Shown here: piece by piece, positions 10,229 to 18,308 of the stretch
Numbering within the stretch: position 1 is the stretch's first letter
How the letters are laid out: every line of letters starts with the position of its first letter
Source: Streptomyces sp. NBC_01197
GTDB taxonomy: Bacteria > Actinomycetota > Actinomycetes > Streptomycetales > Streptomycetaceae
Reading direction: 5' to 3'
Assembly: GCF_036010505.1 (NCBI RefSeq)
Contig: NZ_CP108569.1
Location: forward strand, 5,943,001 to 6,007,000
DNA length: 64,000 nt
Program-made: the position numbers and the translations under genes
Notes under the pieces: model-generated
Seen by the model: the letters and a program-made list of their open reading frames with translations, nothing else
The model's database searches: none
Told to the model about the DNA's origin: nothing

Positions 10229-12508
10229 TTAGGCCGTGCCGGATTGTTCCAGACGGACCACTACGGACTTGCTCACGGGGGTGTTGCTGACGTCGGCGGT
10301 CGCGTCGAGCGGGACCAGCACGTTCGTCTCCGGGTAGTACGCGGCGGCACAGCCGCGGGCGGTCGGGTAGTGCACCACCCGGAAGCCGGGGGCGCGCCGC
10401 TCGACGCCGTCCTTCCACTCACTGACCAGATCGGTGTACGAGCCATCGGCGAGGCCGAGCTCACGGGCGTCGTCCGGGTTGACCAGGACGACGCGGCGGC
10501 CGCCCGTGATGCCGCGGTAGCGGTCGTCGAGGCCGTAGATCGTGGTGTTGTACTGGTCGTGCGAGCGCATGGTCTGCAGGAGCAGCCGCCCCTCGGGGAG
10601 CTCGGGGTACTCGACGGGCGCGGCGGTGAAGTTCGCCTTGCCGGTGGCTGTGGGGAAGCGGCGCTCGTCACGCGGGGCGTGCGGGAGGGCGAAGCCGCCA
10701 GGCACGGCGACGCGGGTGTTGAAGTCCTCGAAGCCCGGCACGACGCGCGAGATCCGGTCCCGGATCGTGGCGTAGTCCTTCTCGAACTCCTCCCAGCCGA
10801 TCGCGGATTCGGCGCCGAGGACCGCGCGCGCCATCCGGGCGACGATGGCCGGCTCGGAGAGGAGTCGCGGGCCGGCGGGGGTGAGGTTGCCCCGGGAGGC
10901 ATGGACGAGCCCCATGGAGTCCTCGACGGTGACGAACTGCTTTCCGCTCGCCTGGACGTCCTTGTCCGTGCGCCCCAGAGTGGGGAGGATCAGGGCGCGG
11001 GTGCCCGTGACGGTGTGCGAGCGGTTCAGTTTTGTCGACACGTGCACGGTGAGGGAGGCGCGGCGCATGGCTGCCTCGGTGACGTCGGTGTCGGGTGTCG
11101 CGCCCACGAAGTTCCCGCCCATGGCGAAGAAGACTTTGGCCTGGCCGTCGCGCAGCGCCTCGATGGCGCGGACGACGTCGAAGCCGTGGTGGCGGGGCGA
11201 GGCGATCCCGAATTCCTTGTCCAGGGCGTCGAGGAATGCCGGGTCGGGCCGCTCGAAGATGCCCATGGTGCGGTCGCCCTGGACGTTGGAGTGCCCGCGG
11301 ACGGGACAGACGCCGGCGCCGGGGCGGCCGATGTTCCCGCGCAGCAGCAGGAAGTTGACGACTTCGCGGATGGTCGGCACGGAGTGCTTATGCTGGGTCA
11401 GGCCCATGGCCCAGCAGACGATGGTCCGCTTGGAGTCGAGGACCATCGCGAGAGCCTGCTCGATGTCCGTGCGGGAGAGGCCGGTGGCGGTGAGCGTCGA
11501 GTCCCAGTCGGCGGCGCGCGCGGCGGCCGCGAACTCCTCGTATCCATGGGTGTGTTCGCGTACGAACAGCTCGTCGGTCGCGCCCTCGGTCTCGATGATC
11601 AGTTTGTTCAGGAGGCGGAAGAGTGCCTGGTCGCCGCCGATGCGGATCTGCAGGAAGAGGTCGGTGAGGGCCGCTCCCCTGATCATGCCCTGCGGGGTCT
11701 GCGGGTTCTTGAAGCGCTCCAGGCCCGCCTCGGGCAGCGGGTTCACGGAGATGATCTTCGCGCCCGCGGCCTTGGCCTTCTCCAGTGCGGAGAGCATGCG
11801 CGGATGGTTGGTGCCCGGGTTCTGCCCGGCGACGATGATCAGGTCCGCCTGGTGCATGTCGTCGAGGGAGACGCTGCCCTTGCCGATGCCGATGGTCTCC
11901 GAGAGCGCGGAACCGGACGACTCGTGGCACATGTTGGAGCAGTCGGGCAGGTTGTTCGTGCCGTAGGCGCGGGCGAAGAGCTGGAGCAGGAACGCGGCTT
12001 CGTTGCTGGTGCGGCCCGAGGTGTAGAAGAGCGCCTCGTCGGGGGAGTCCAGCGCCCGCAGCTCCTCGGCGATGATCTCGAAGGCTCGCTCCCAGCTGAC
12101 CGGCTCGTACCGGTCGCCGCCCTCGGGCAGGAGCATCGGCTCGGTGATCCGGCCCTGCTGCCCCAGCCAGTAGCCGCTGCGCGAGGCGAGATCGGTCACG
12201 GAGTGCGCGGCGAAGAACGCGGGCGTGACCCGGCGCAGCGTCGCCTCCTCGGCGACGGCCTTGGCGCCGTTCTCGCAGAATTCCGCGGTGTGCCGCTTGG
12301 CGCCCTCCGGCCAGGCGCAGCCGGGGCAGTCGAAGCCGCCCTTCTGATTGACCTTGAGCAGGGTCCTCGCGGTCCGCACCACGCCCATCTGCTGCTGTGC
12401 GATCTGCAGGGTGTGGCCGATGGCGGGCAGACCGGCTGCGGCATGATGCGGGGCCGTGACCTGCGGCGCGTCCTGGACCGGGTCACCTGTGGGCGGCTTG
12501 GCAGCCAT
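10229..12508 (-). CDS. FdhF/YdeP-family molybdopterin oxidoreductase
   Basis: A large molybdopterin enzyme of the YdeP/FdhF group, formate-dehydrogenase-like but of uncertain substrate. The protein is 759 residues from the ATG at 12508, which has AAGGGGAG upstream. Near the N-terminus is GFDCPGCAWPEG, the reduced cysteine motif of this group in place of a classical four-Cys FeS site. FYTSGRTSNEAAFLLQLFAR, CHESSGSALSETIGIGKGSVS, GQNPGTNHPRM and PVRGHSNVQGDRTMGI follow. The C-terminal cofactor-binding domain has LLLQTMRSHDQYNTTIYG. No transmembrane or Tat signal is seen, so it is probably cytosolic. Confidence 0.9.
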   Translation of the reverse strand: MAAKPPTGDPVQDAPQVTAPHHAAAGLPAIGHTLQIAQQQMGVVRTARTLLKVNQKGGFDCPGCAWPEGAKRHTAEFCENGAKAVAEEATLRRVTPAFFAAHSVTDLASRSGYWLGQQGRITEPMLLPEGGDRYEPVSWERAFEIIAEELRALDSPDEALFYTSGRTSNEAAFLLQLFARAYGTNNLPDCSNMCHESSGSALSETIGIGKGSVSLDDMHQADLIIVAGQNPGTNHPRMLSALEKAKAAGAKIISVNPLPEAGLERFKNPQTPQGMIRGAALTDLFLQIRIGGDQALFRLLNKLIIETEGATDELFVREHTHGYEEFAAAARAADWDSTLTATGLSRTDIEQALAMVLDSKRTIVCWAMGLTQHKHSVPTIREVVNFLLLRGNIGRPGAGVCPVRGHSNVQGDRTMGIFERPDPAFLDALDKEFGIASPRHHGFDVVRAIEALRDGQAKVFFAMGGNFVGATPDTDVTEAAMRRASLTVHVSTKLNRSHTVTGTRALILPTLGRTDKDVQASGKQFVTVEDSMGLVHASRGNLTPAGPRLLSEPAIVARMARAVLGAESAIGWEEFEKDYATIRDRISRVVPGFEDFNTRVAVPGGFALPHAPRDERRFPTATGKANFTAAPVEYPELPEGRLLLQTMRSHDQYNTTIYGLDDRYRGITGGRRVVLVNPDDARELGLADGSYTDLVSEWKDGVERRAPGFRVVHYPTARGCAAAYYPETNVLVPLDATADVSNTPVSKSVVVRLEQSGTA

Positions 12509-12601
12509 GGCGCTCCCCTTCGAGCGGGCGGATCGACGTACAGCCCCGATCCTGTCACGTGCCACTGACAGCGGTTCCGGTGAGGTGTCCGGAGGTCTGG
12601 A

Positions 12602-12624
12602 TTGTCAGTGCTCCGTGGCAGGAT
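12602..12624 (+). promoter_or_regulatory. RecA-independent DNA-damage promoter of polA (PafBC type)
   Basis: TTGTCAGTG at 12602-12610, eight bases, then CAGGAT at 12619-12624. This fits the known actinobacterial motif TTGTCRGTG-N8-TAnnnT with one mismatch in the -10. A start 7-8 bases on would fall at the GTG of polA, predicting a leaderless mRNA. Confidence 0.7.
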
Positions 12625-12631
12625 CGGACCC

Positions 12632-15343
12632 GTGGCAAAGACAGCATCGAAGCAGACCGCAGACACCCGCCCCCGCCTGCTCCTCATGGACGGGCACTCT
12701 CTGGCGTACCGGGCGTTCTTCGCGCTGCCCGCGGAGAACTTCACGACCGCGAGCGGTCAGACGACGAATGCCATCTACGGCTTCGCGTCGATGCTGGCGA
12801 ACACGCTGCGTGATGAGGCGCCCACCCACTTCGCGGTGGCTTTCGACGTCTCCCGCAAGACCTGGCGCGCGGACGAGTTCCCGGAGTACAAGGCGAACCG
12901 CTCCAAGACCCCCGACGAGTTCAAGGGCCAGGTGGAGCTGATCGGCGAGGTGCTGGACACCATGCGGGTGGACCGCTTCGCGATCGAGGGCTTCGAGGCG
13001 GACGACGTCATCGCGACGCTCGCCACCCAGGCCGAGGCGGCGGGCTTCGAGGTACTGATCGTCACCGGTGACCGGGACTCGTTCCAGCTGATCACCGACC
13101 ACGTCACCGTGCTGTACCCGACCAAGGGCGTCTCCGAGCTCACCCGATTCACGCCGGAGAAGGTCGAGGAGAAGTACGGGCTGACCCCGCAGCAGTACCC
13201 GGACTTCGCGGCGCTGCGCGGCGACCCATCGGACAACCTTCCGGGCATCCCCGGTGTCGGCGAGAAGACGGCCGCGAAGTGGATCAACCAGTTCGGTTCG
13301 TTCGCCGAGCTGGTGGAGCGCGCCGACGAGGTCAAGGGCAAGGCCGGGCAGAATTTCCGCGACCACCTGGAATCGGTGCGGCGCAACCGCCGGCTCACCG
13401 AGATGGTCCGCGATGTCGAGCTGCCGAAGGGCCCGGCGGACCTGGAGCGCGCCGCGTACGACCGGGAGGCGTTCGCGCACATGCTGGATGTGCTGGAGAT
13501 CCGGAATCCGAGCCTGCGCGAGCGGCTGCTCGCGGTGGACCCGGGTGCGGCGGACGAAGCGGACCGGGCCCCGGCCGCCGGAGTGGAGCTGGACGGCTCC
13601 GTGCTGGCCTCCGGGGAGCTGGCGCCCTGGCTGGCCGAGCACGGCGGGCAGCCGCTGGGCATGGCCACCGTGGAGAGCTGGGCGCTTGGCACCGGTAACG
13701 TCCGTGAGATCGCGCTCGCCGCGGCGGGCGGGCCCGCCGCCTGGTTCGACACCACTCAGCTGGACGAGTCGGACGAGCAGGCCTTCGCCGCCTGGATCGC
13801 GGACCCGCAAAGGCCCAAGGTCATGCACAACGCGAAGAACGCGATGCGGGTCTTCCCCGAGCACGGGTGGAGCGTCGAGGGCGTCGCGATGGACACCGCG
13901 CTCGCGGCCTATCTGGTGAAGCCCGGCCGGCGCTCCTTCGCGCTGGAGCCACTGGCCGTGGAGTACCTGGGCCGAGAGCTCGCCCCGGCGGCCTCCGCGG
14001 ACGGCCAGCTCGCCTTCGGTACGGATGAGCAGGCCGAGGCCGAGTCCCTGATGACCCAGGCGCGCGCGGTGCTCGACCTCGGCGACGCGTTCGGCGAGCG
14101 GCTCAAGGAGGTCGGCGCCGCCGGACTGCTGCACGATGTGGAGCTGCCGACGTCGATCCTGCTGGCCCGGCTGGAACGGCACGGCATCGCCGCCGACCGC
14201 GCCCATCTGGAGGGGATGGAGCAGCAGTTCGCCGGCGCGGTGCAGCAGGCCGTGAAGGAGGCGCACGCGGCGGTCGGGCACGAGTTCAACCTCGGCTCGC
14301 CCAAGCAGCTCCAGGAGGTCTTCTTCACCGAGCTCGGTCTGCCCAAGACGAAGAAGACCAAGACCGGGTACACGACGGACGCGGACGCGCTGGCCTGGCT
14401 CGCCGCGCAGACCGAGCACGACCTGCCGGTGATCATGCTGCGCCACCGGGAGCAGGCCAGGCTGCGGGTGACCGTCGAGGGCCTGATCAAGATGGTGGCC
14501 GCGGACGGCCGGATCCACACCACCTTCAACCAGACGGTGGCGGCGACGGGCAGGCTGTCGTCCACCGACCCCAACCTGCAGAACATCCCGGTGCGTACGG
14601 ACGAGGGCCGGGCCATCCGCCGCGGCTTCGTCGTCGGCGAGGGGTACGAATCGCTGATGACCGCCGACTACAGCCAGATCGAACTGCGGGTGATGGCGCA
14701 TCTGTCGGAAGATGCCGGGCTGATCGAGGCGTTCACCTCGGGCGAGGACCTGCACACCACGGTCGCCTCACAGGTGTTCGGGGTGGAGAAGTCGGCCGTC
14801 GACCCGGAGATGCGGCGCAAGATCAAGGCGATGTCGTACGGACTCGCCTACGGGCTCTCGGCGTTCGGTCTCTCCCAGCAGCTGAACATCGAGGCCGGCG
14901 AGGCGCGCGGGCTGATGGACACCTTCTTCGAGCGGTTCGGCGGGGTGCGGGACTATCTGCAGCGCGTCGTCGAGGAGGCCCGCGCCACCGGGTACACGCA
15001 GACGATGCTGGGCCGCCGCCGCTACCTGCCCGACCTCAACAGCGACAACCGCCAGCGCCGTGAGATGGCCGAGCGGATGGCGCTCAACGCCCCCATCCAG
15101 GGCACCGCGGCGGACATCGTCAAGGTCGCGATGCTGAAGGTGGACCGGGCACTGACCGAGGCCGGGCTGGCCTCGCGGATGCTGCTCCAGGTGCACGACG
15201 AAATCGTGCTGGAGATCGCATCCGGCGAGCGCAAGCAGGTGGAGCAGATCCTCCGCAGGGAGATGGCGGCCGCGGCACAACTGCGGGCCCCGCTCGATGT
15301 ATCGGTGGGTGTCGGCGCGGACTGGGAGTCCGCCGCACACTGA
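12632..15343 (+). CDS. polA: DNA polymerase I (5' nuclease and polymerase, proofreading site lost)
   Basis: Gap-filling and Okazaki-fragment polymerase. From GTG 12632 it is 903 residues. N-terminal 5' nuclease (about 15-300) has LLLMDGHS, FEADDVIA, TGDRDSFQL and GDPSDNLPGIPGVGEKTA. The middle domain has the 3'-5' exonuclease fold, but the strand that should carry DxE reads MATVESWALG, so proofreading is very probably absent, as in other actinobacterial Pol I. The polymerase domain has motif A DYSQIELRVMAH, motif B RRKIKAMSYGLAYGLS and motif C LQVHDEIVLE. A TTG at 12602 is in frame but lies inside the promoter, so GTG is preferred. Confidence 0.97.
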   Translation: MAKTASKQTADTRPRLLLMDGHSLAYRAFFALPAENFTTASGQTTNAIYGFASMLANTLRDEAPTHFAVAFDVSRKTWRADEFPEYKANRSKTPDEFKGQVELIGEVLDTMRVDRFAIEGFEADDVIATLATQAEAAGFEVLIVTGDRDSFQLITDHVTVLYPTKGVSELTRFTPEKVEEKYGLTPQQYPDFAALRGDPSDNLPGIPGVGEKTAAKWINQFGSFAELVERADEVKGKAGQNFRDHLESVRRNRRLTEMVRDVELPKGPADLERAAYDREAFAHMLDVLEIRNPSLRERLLAVDPGAADEADRAPAAGVELDGSVLASGELAPWLAEHGGQPLGMATVESWALGTGNVREIALAAAGGPAAWFDTTQLDESDEQAFAAWIADPQRPKVMHNAKNAMRVFPEHGWSVEGVAMDTALAAYLVKPGRRSFALEPLAVEYLGRELAPAASADGQLAFGTDEQAEAESLMTQARAVLDLGDAFGERLKEVGAAGLLHDVELPTSILLARLERHGIAADRAHLEGMEQQFAGAVQQAVKEAHAAVGHEFNLGSPKQLQEVFFTELGLPKTKKTKTGYTTDADALAWLAAQTEHDLPVIMLRHREQARLRVTVEGLIKMVAADGRIHTTFNQTVAATGRLSSTDPNLQNIPVRTDEGRAIRRGFVVGEGYESLMTADYSQIELRVMAHLSEDAGLIEAFTSGEDLHTTVASQVFGVEKSAVDPEMRRKIKAMSYGLAYGLSAFGLSQQLNIEAGEARGLMDTFFERFGGVRDYLQRVVEEARATGYTQTMLGRRRYLPDLNSDNRQRREMAERMALNAPIQGTAADIVKVAMLKVDRALTEAGLASRMLLQVHDEIVLEIASGERKQVEQILRREMAAAAQLRAPLDVSVGVGADWESAAH

Positions 15344-15543
15344 CGCCGGCCTGGCCAGGACAGGCCCCGCTTGGGGCGAGGGCTCCGGCCTGCGCACTGC
15401 CTCAGGCAGACACCGGGCGGCCCAGGGCTGAAGAAACGGTGAAAGGCGGTCGGCATCCGGTGCCGCGGAGGCGGTGGTTGTCGTAATGTCACCGGAGTCC
15501 CGCCCTGGGGAGCGGGATCAGTCGACGCGGAGGGACCACACCT

Positions 15544-16785
15544 ATGGCACCGCATTTCAGCAGCCGGTTGCGCAAGGGGGCGACAGCGACCACGGTGGCC
15601 GCGCTTGCGGTGGCGGCGATGACCGCTTCGCAGGCGCCGGACGCCATGGGCAGCCAGTCCCCGGACAACAGCAGCCAGGCCGCTGACGCGACGCCACCGT
15701 CCGGTACCCCGGTGAGCGGCGACTCCCCGTACTTCACCGACCTTCCCCCGCTGAACACCCCCGCCAAGCCGGCAACTCCCGTCACCACACCGGCCGGGAC
15801 GGCCGCAGCCGGTATTCCGGCCTCGGTGCTCGCCGCCTACCGGAAGGCGGAGCAGACCGTCGCGGGCACCGACCCCGGCTGCCATCTGCCGTGGGAACTG
15901 CTCGCGGCGATCGGCAAGGTCGAGTCGGGCCAGGCGCGCGGCGGCCGGGTGGACGCCACGGGCACCACGCTCAGCCCGATCCTCGGCCCCGTACTCAACG
16001 GCGCGGGCTTCGCCAACATCTCCGACACCGACAACGGGCGATACGACGGTGACGCGACGCACGATCGGGCGGTCGGCCCGATGCAGTTCATCCCGTCCAC
16101 CTGGGCCACCTGGGGACAGGACGGGAACGGCGACGGCAAGAAGGACCCCAACAACGTCTTCGACGCGTCACTCGCCACCGGCCGCTACCTCTGCGCCGAC
16201 GGCCGCGACGTCGCCGTGCAGCACGATCTCGACCAGGCGATCCTGGGCTACAACCACTCGCAGGAGTATCTGAGTACGGTCCTGTCCTGGTTCGAGTTCT
16301 ACAAGAAGGGCACCCACGACGTCCCGGACGGCACGGGCGTGCTGCCCACCGGCACCGGACCCGATGGCCAGGGACACGGCGGAGGCGATAGCGGCAACGC
16401 GCCCGGTGCCGGGACCAGTCCGTCCCGGCACACCCCGGCCCCCTCGCCGTCCCGGTCGTCCAGGCCCAGCCCCAAGCCGACGAAGACCGACATCGGAACG
16501 ATCTCCCCTGTGCCGGGCCCCAGCAGGAGCGGCAAGCCCTCGCCCTCGCCGAGCCCTTCGGGCAGCCCGAGCGGTTCGCCGTCGCCCTCGCCTAGCGGCT
16601 CCGGCTGCCCCACCCCCTCGCCGTCACCGTCGGACAGCGCGAGCCCCGGCCCTTCGCCGTCCCCTTCGGGCTCGGCCCGCCCGTCACCCTCGCCCACCCC
16701 GTCCCCGTCCGGCAGCGCGAGCGGTTCGCCCTCTCCCTCACCGTCGCCGAGCGGGAGCAGCCCGTCCCCCTGCGCCACCGGCTGA
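15544..16785 (+). CDS. Secreted lytic transglycosylase with Pro/Ser-rich tail
   Basis: Probably cleaves peptidoglycan glycan strands outside the cell. The 413-residue precursor has a signal peptide (basic start SSRLRKG, then an Ala-rich core, about 1-38) and a Pro/Thr linker. An MltB-like soluble lytic transglycosylase domain follows (about 95-265). WELLAAIGKVESG carries the likely catalytic Glu, then DRAVGPMQFIPSTWATWG, NVFDASLATGRYLC and AILGYNHSQEYL. Residues 290-413 are Ser/Pro/Gly repeats that may span or bind the wall. ATG 15544 with GGAGG nine bases or more upstream. I looked for a c-di-AMP riboswitch, common before such genes, and found none. Confidence 0.88.
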   Translation: MAPHFSSRLRKGATATTVAALAVAAMTASQAPDAMGSQSPDNSSQAADATPPSGTPVSGDSPYFTDLPPLNTPAKPATPVTTPAGTAAAGIPASVLAAYRKAEQTVAGTDPGCHLPWELLAAIGKVESGQARGGRVDATGTTLSPILGPVLNGAGFANISDTDNGRYDGDATHDRAVGPMQFIPSTWATWGQDGNGDGKKDPNNVFDASLATGRYLCADGRDVAVQHDLDQAILGYNHSQEYLSTVLSWFEFYKKGTHDVPDGTGVLPTGTGPDGQGHGGGDSGNAPGAGTSPSRHTPAPSPSRSSRPSPKPTKTDIGTISPVPGPSRSGKPSPSPSPSGSPSGSPSPSPSGSGCPTPSPSPSDSASPGPSPSPSGSARPSPSPTPSPSGSASGSPSPSPSPSGSSPSPCATG

Positions 16786-16921
16786 CCGGACGGCGCCCAC
16801 CCTCCACCGGCCGGCACGAGCGACCCGGCCCGGCGGTACGTACAGCCGACTGCGGCCAATAAGGCCAAGGCCAATGCGGCTACTGCAGCCAGTACGGACG
16901 CCCACGGCCGACCGGGCCACT

Positions 16922-16962
16922 GAGCCCGGCCGCACACCCGGAAGCGGTGTGCGGCCGGGCTC
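16922..16962 (+). terminator. Terminator after the lytic transglycosylase
   Basis: Perfect 17-bp arms (GAGCCCGGCCGCACACC and its complement) with a 7-nt loop, followed by TGTC. It lies 137 bases after the stop, the only strong hairpin in the gap. Confidence 0.8.
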
Positions 16963-17082
16963 TGTCGTGCCCGCCCCCGGCCGGCCCGGGCAACAGGTCC
17001 GCACAACGTGTTCTCATCTCGCCGCCGCGTTGCTACGGTGCCCCATCCCTGACGAAGCATCAGATCTCGTAGGAGGCCGTGC

Positions 17083-17223
17083 ATGCGCGCCCTCGTCGCC
17101 GCCGCCATCGGGCTGGCCGTGGCCTTCGCCCTCGTCCTCACCATCTCGGCGGTCGGTTCGCCCGCCGGCAAGACCTCGCCCAAACCGCTGCTCACCACCG
17201 TCCCAGGACCCAAGAGCCAGTAG
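17083..17223 (+). CDS. SPW_0924-like small membrane peptide
   Basis: A 46-residue peptide: MRALVAAAIGLAVAFALVLT then ISAVGSPAG and a Lys/Pro/Thr tail ending TSPKPLLTTVP. One hydrophobic segment (about 4-24) suggests an uncleaved membrane anchor or a signal. AGGAGG sits six bases before the ATG. The pattern matches my memory of the Streptomyces SPW_0924 family, whose function is unknown. It precedes the DUF3068 gene by about 60 bases and is probably cotranscribed. Confidence 0.8.
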   Translation: MRALVAAAIGLAVAFALVLTISAVGSPAGKTSPKPLLTTVPGPKSQ

Positions 17224-17276
17224 GCCCCCAGAGCCAGTGGGCGCCCGAGAACCAGCAGGCCCCAAGACCCAGTAGG
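17208..17276 (+). repeat. Degenerate tandem repeat of about 18 bp
   Basis: Four imperfect copies of a CCCAAGAGCCAGTAGG-like unit run from the last codons of the small peptide gene to the ribosome-binding site of the DUF3068 gene. The last copy supplies its AGGAGGA sequence. Confidence 0.6.
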
Positions 17277-17285
17277 AGGACGGCC

Positions 17286-18284
17286 ATGCGCCGTAAAGCC
17301 AGTCTGGTGCTGCTAGCCTTCGCGGTCTTCTGCGCCGCCATATCCCCGCTGCTGCGCTGGTACGCCTTCCCCCGGCTGGCGAAGATCCCGGCCAACCAGT
17401 ACCAGGAGGAAGTCCTGCAGGCGAAGCCCGCGACCCTCCTCGACTACGGCACCATGCAGGCCAAGAAGGTCTCACAGGTGACCATCGTGCAGACGCTCCG
17501 GGGCAACGTCGCGGAATCCGACCGCATCGAGCAGAGCGCCGGGCGTGACGTCGTCGTCTGGGACTCGCTGTCCTATGTCGCCGGACCCGACGGCAAGATG
17601 GTCTCCGAGATCCCCGAGCGGTACATCTTCGACGCGCACACCCAGGCACCGGTGCACGCGACCGGCGAGATGGTCGACGGCATCCCCGTCAACCGGGAGG
17701 GCATCGAGTTCAAATGGCCCTTCCTCACCCAGAAGCGCGACTACGAGTACTTCGACGCGCAGACGCGCACCTCGTCCCCGATCCACTACCGGGGCACGGT
17801 GAAGTTCCACGGCCTCGACGTCTACTACTTCGAGCAGACCATCCCCTGGACCAAGGTGTCGATGCCCAAGAAGATGCCGGTCAAGGGCATCACCCCGGAG
17901 TCCGTCGCGAAGACCGGCACCACCCGCTGGTACTCCACCAAGCGGATGTTCTGGGTCGACCCCGTCACCGGAGCCCCCGTCAACGGCGAGGAGATCCACA
18001 AGGAGGAGCTGCGCGGCGGCACCCTGCTGGGCGGCCGGGCGAAGGTCACCGCGTTCGCCGGAGACGTGAAAATGCGGCCCGACTACGTCAACTACACAGT
18101 CAACCTGGTCAAGTCGAACCGGCTGCTCGTGCTGCTGCTCACCTCGTATCTGCCCTGGGGCTTCCTGGGCCTCGGTATCTGCCTGCTCGCGCTGGCGCTC
18201 TGGCTGGAGGCACGCAGCCGCCGGCCGGGGGAGCCCGACCGGCCGGACGCGCGGCTGCCCGACCCGGAACCGGTCATCGCCTGA
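17286..18284 (+). CDS. DUF3068 / PorA-family membrane protein
   Basis: Function unknown; related proteins are grouped as DUF3068 or PorA-family. The 332-residue protein has an N-terminal membrane helix (about 5-23) and a large extracytoplasmic domain rich in beta-strand patterns. The domain includes DRIEQSAGRDVVVWDSLSYV, ERYIFDAHTQAPVHATGE and IEFKWPFLTQKRDYEYFD. A second membrane helix near the C-terminus (about 280-305) is followed by a basic tail. Two membrane segments flanking one outer domain is the family layout. AGGAGGA lies just before ATG 17286. Likely transcribed with the small peptide upstream. Confidence 0.85.
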   Translation: MRRKASLVLLAFAVFCAAISPLLRWYAFPRLAKIPANQYQEEVLQAKPATLLDYGTMQAKKVSQVTIVQTLRGNVAESDRIEQSAGRDVVVWDSLSYVAGPDGKMVSEIPERYIFDAHTQAPVHATGEMVDGIPVNREGIEFKWPFLTQKRDYEYFDAQTRTSSPIHYRGTVKFHGLDVYYFEQTIPWTKVSMPKKMPVKGITPESVAKTGTTRWYSTKRMFWVDPVTGAPVNGEEIHKEELRGGTLLGGRAKVTAFAGDVKMRPDYVNYTVNLVKSNRLLVLLLTSYLPWGFLGLGICLLALALWLEARSRRPGEPDRPDARLPDPEPVIA

Positions 18285-18308
18285 TCCAGCAGCAGGACAA
18301 GAAGGGCC

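Noticed and set aside
9653..12568. A 971-codon open frame on the plus strand across the thioesterase and molybdoenzyme genes
   Set aside because: Composition is Gly/Ala/Val/Arg/Glu-rich with no family pattern; it is the shadow of well-supported minus-strand genes in high-G+C DNA.
12605..14755. A 716-codon minus-strand frame opposite polA
   Set aside because: Antisense shadow; polA motifs are unambiguous on the plus strand. The same holds for long frames opposite the SNF2, UvrA, NB-ARC and liv genes.
15344..15543. c-di-AMP (ydaO) riboswitch before the lytic transglycosylase
   Set aside because: Often found before such genes in Streptomyces, but its conserved segments are not seen here.
16786..16921. 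Minus-strand frame with a hydrophobic Ala/Leu stretch
   Set aside because: No start with a ribosome-binding site and it runs through a repetitive antisense region; likely chance.
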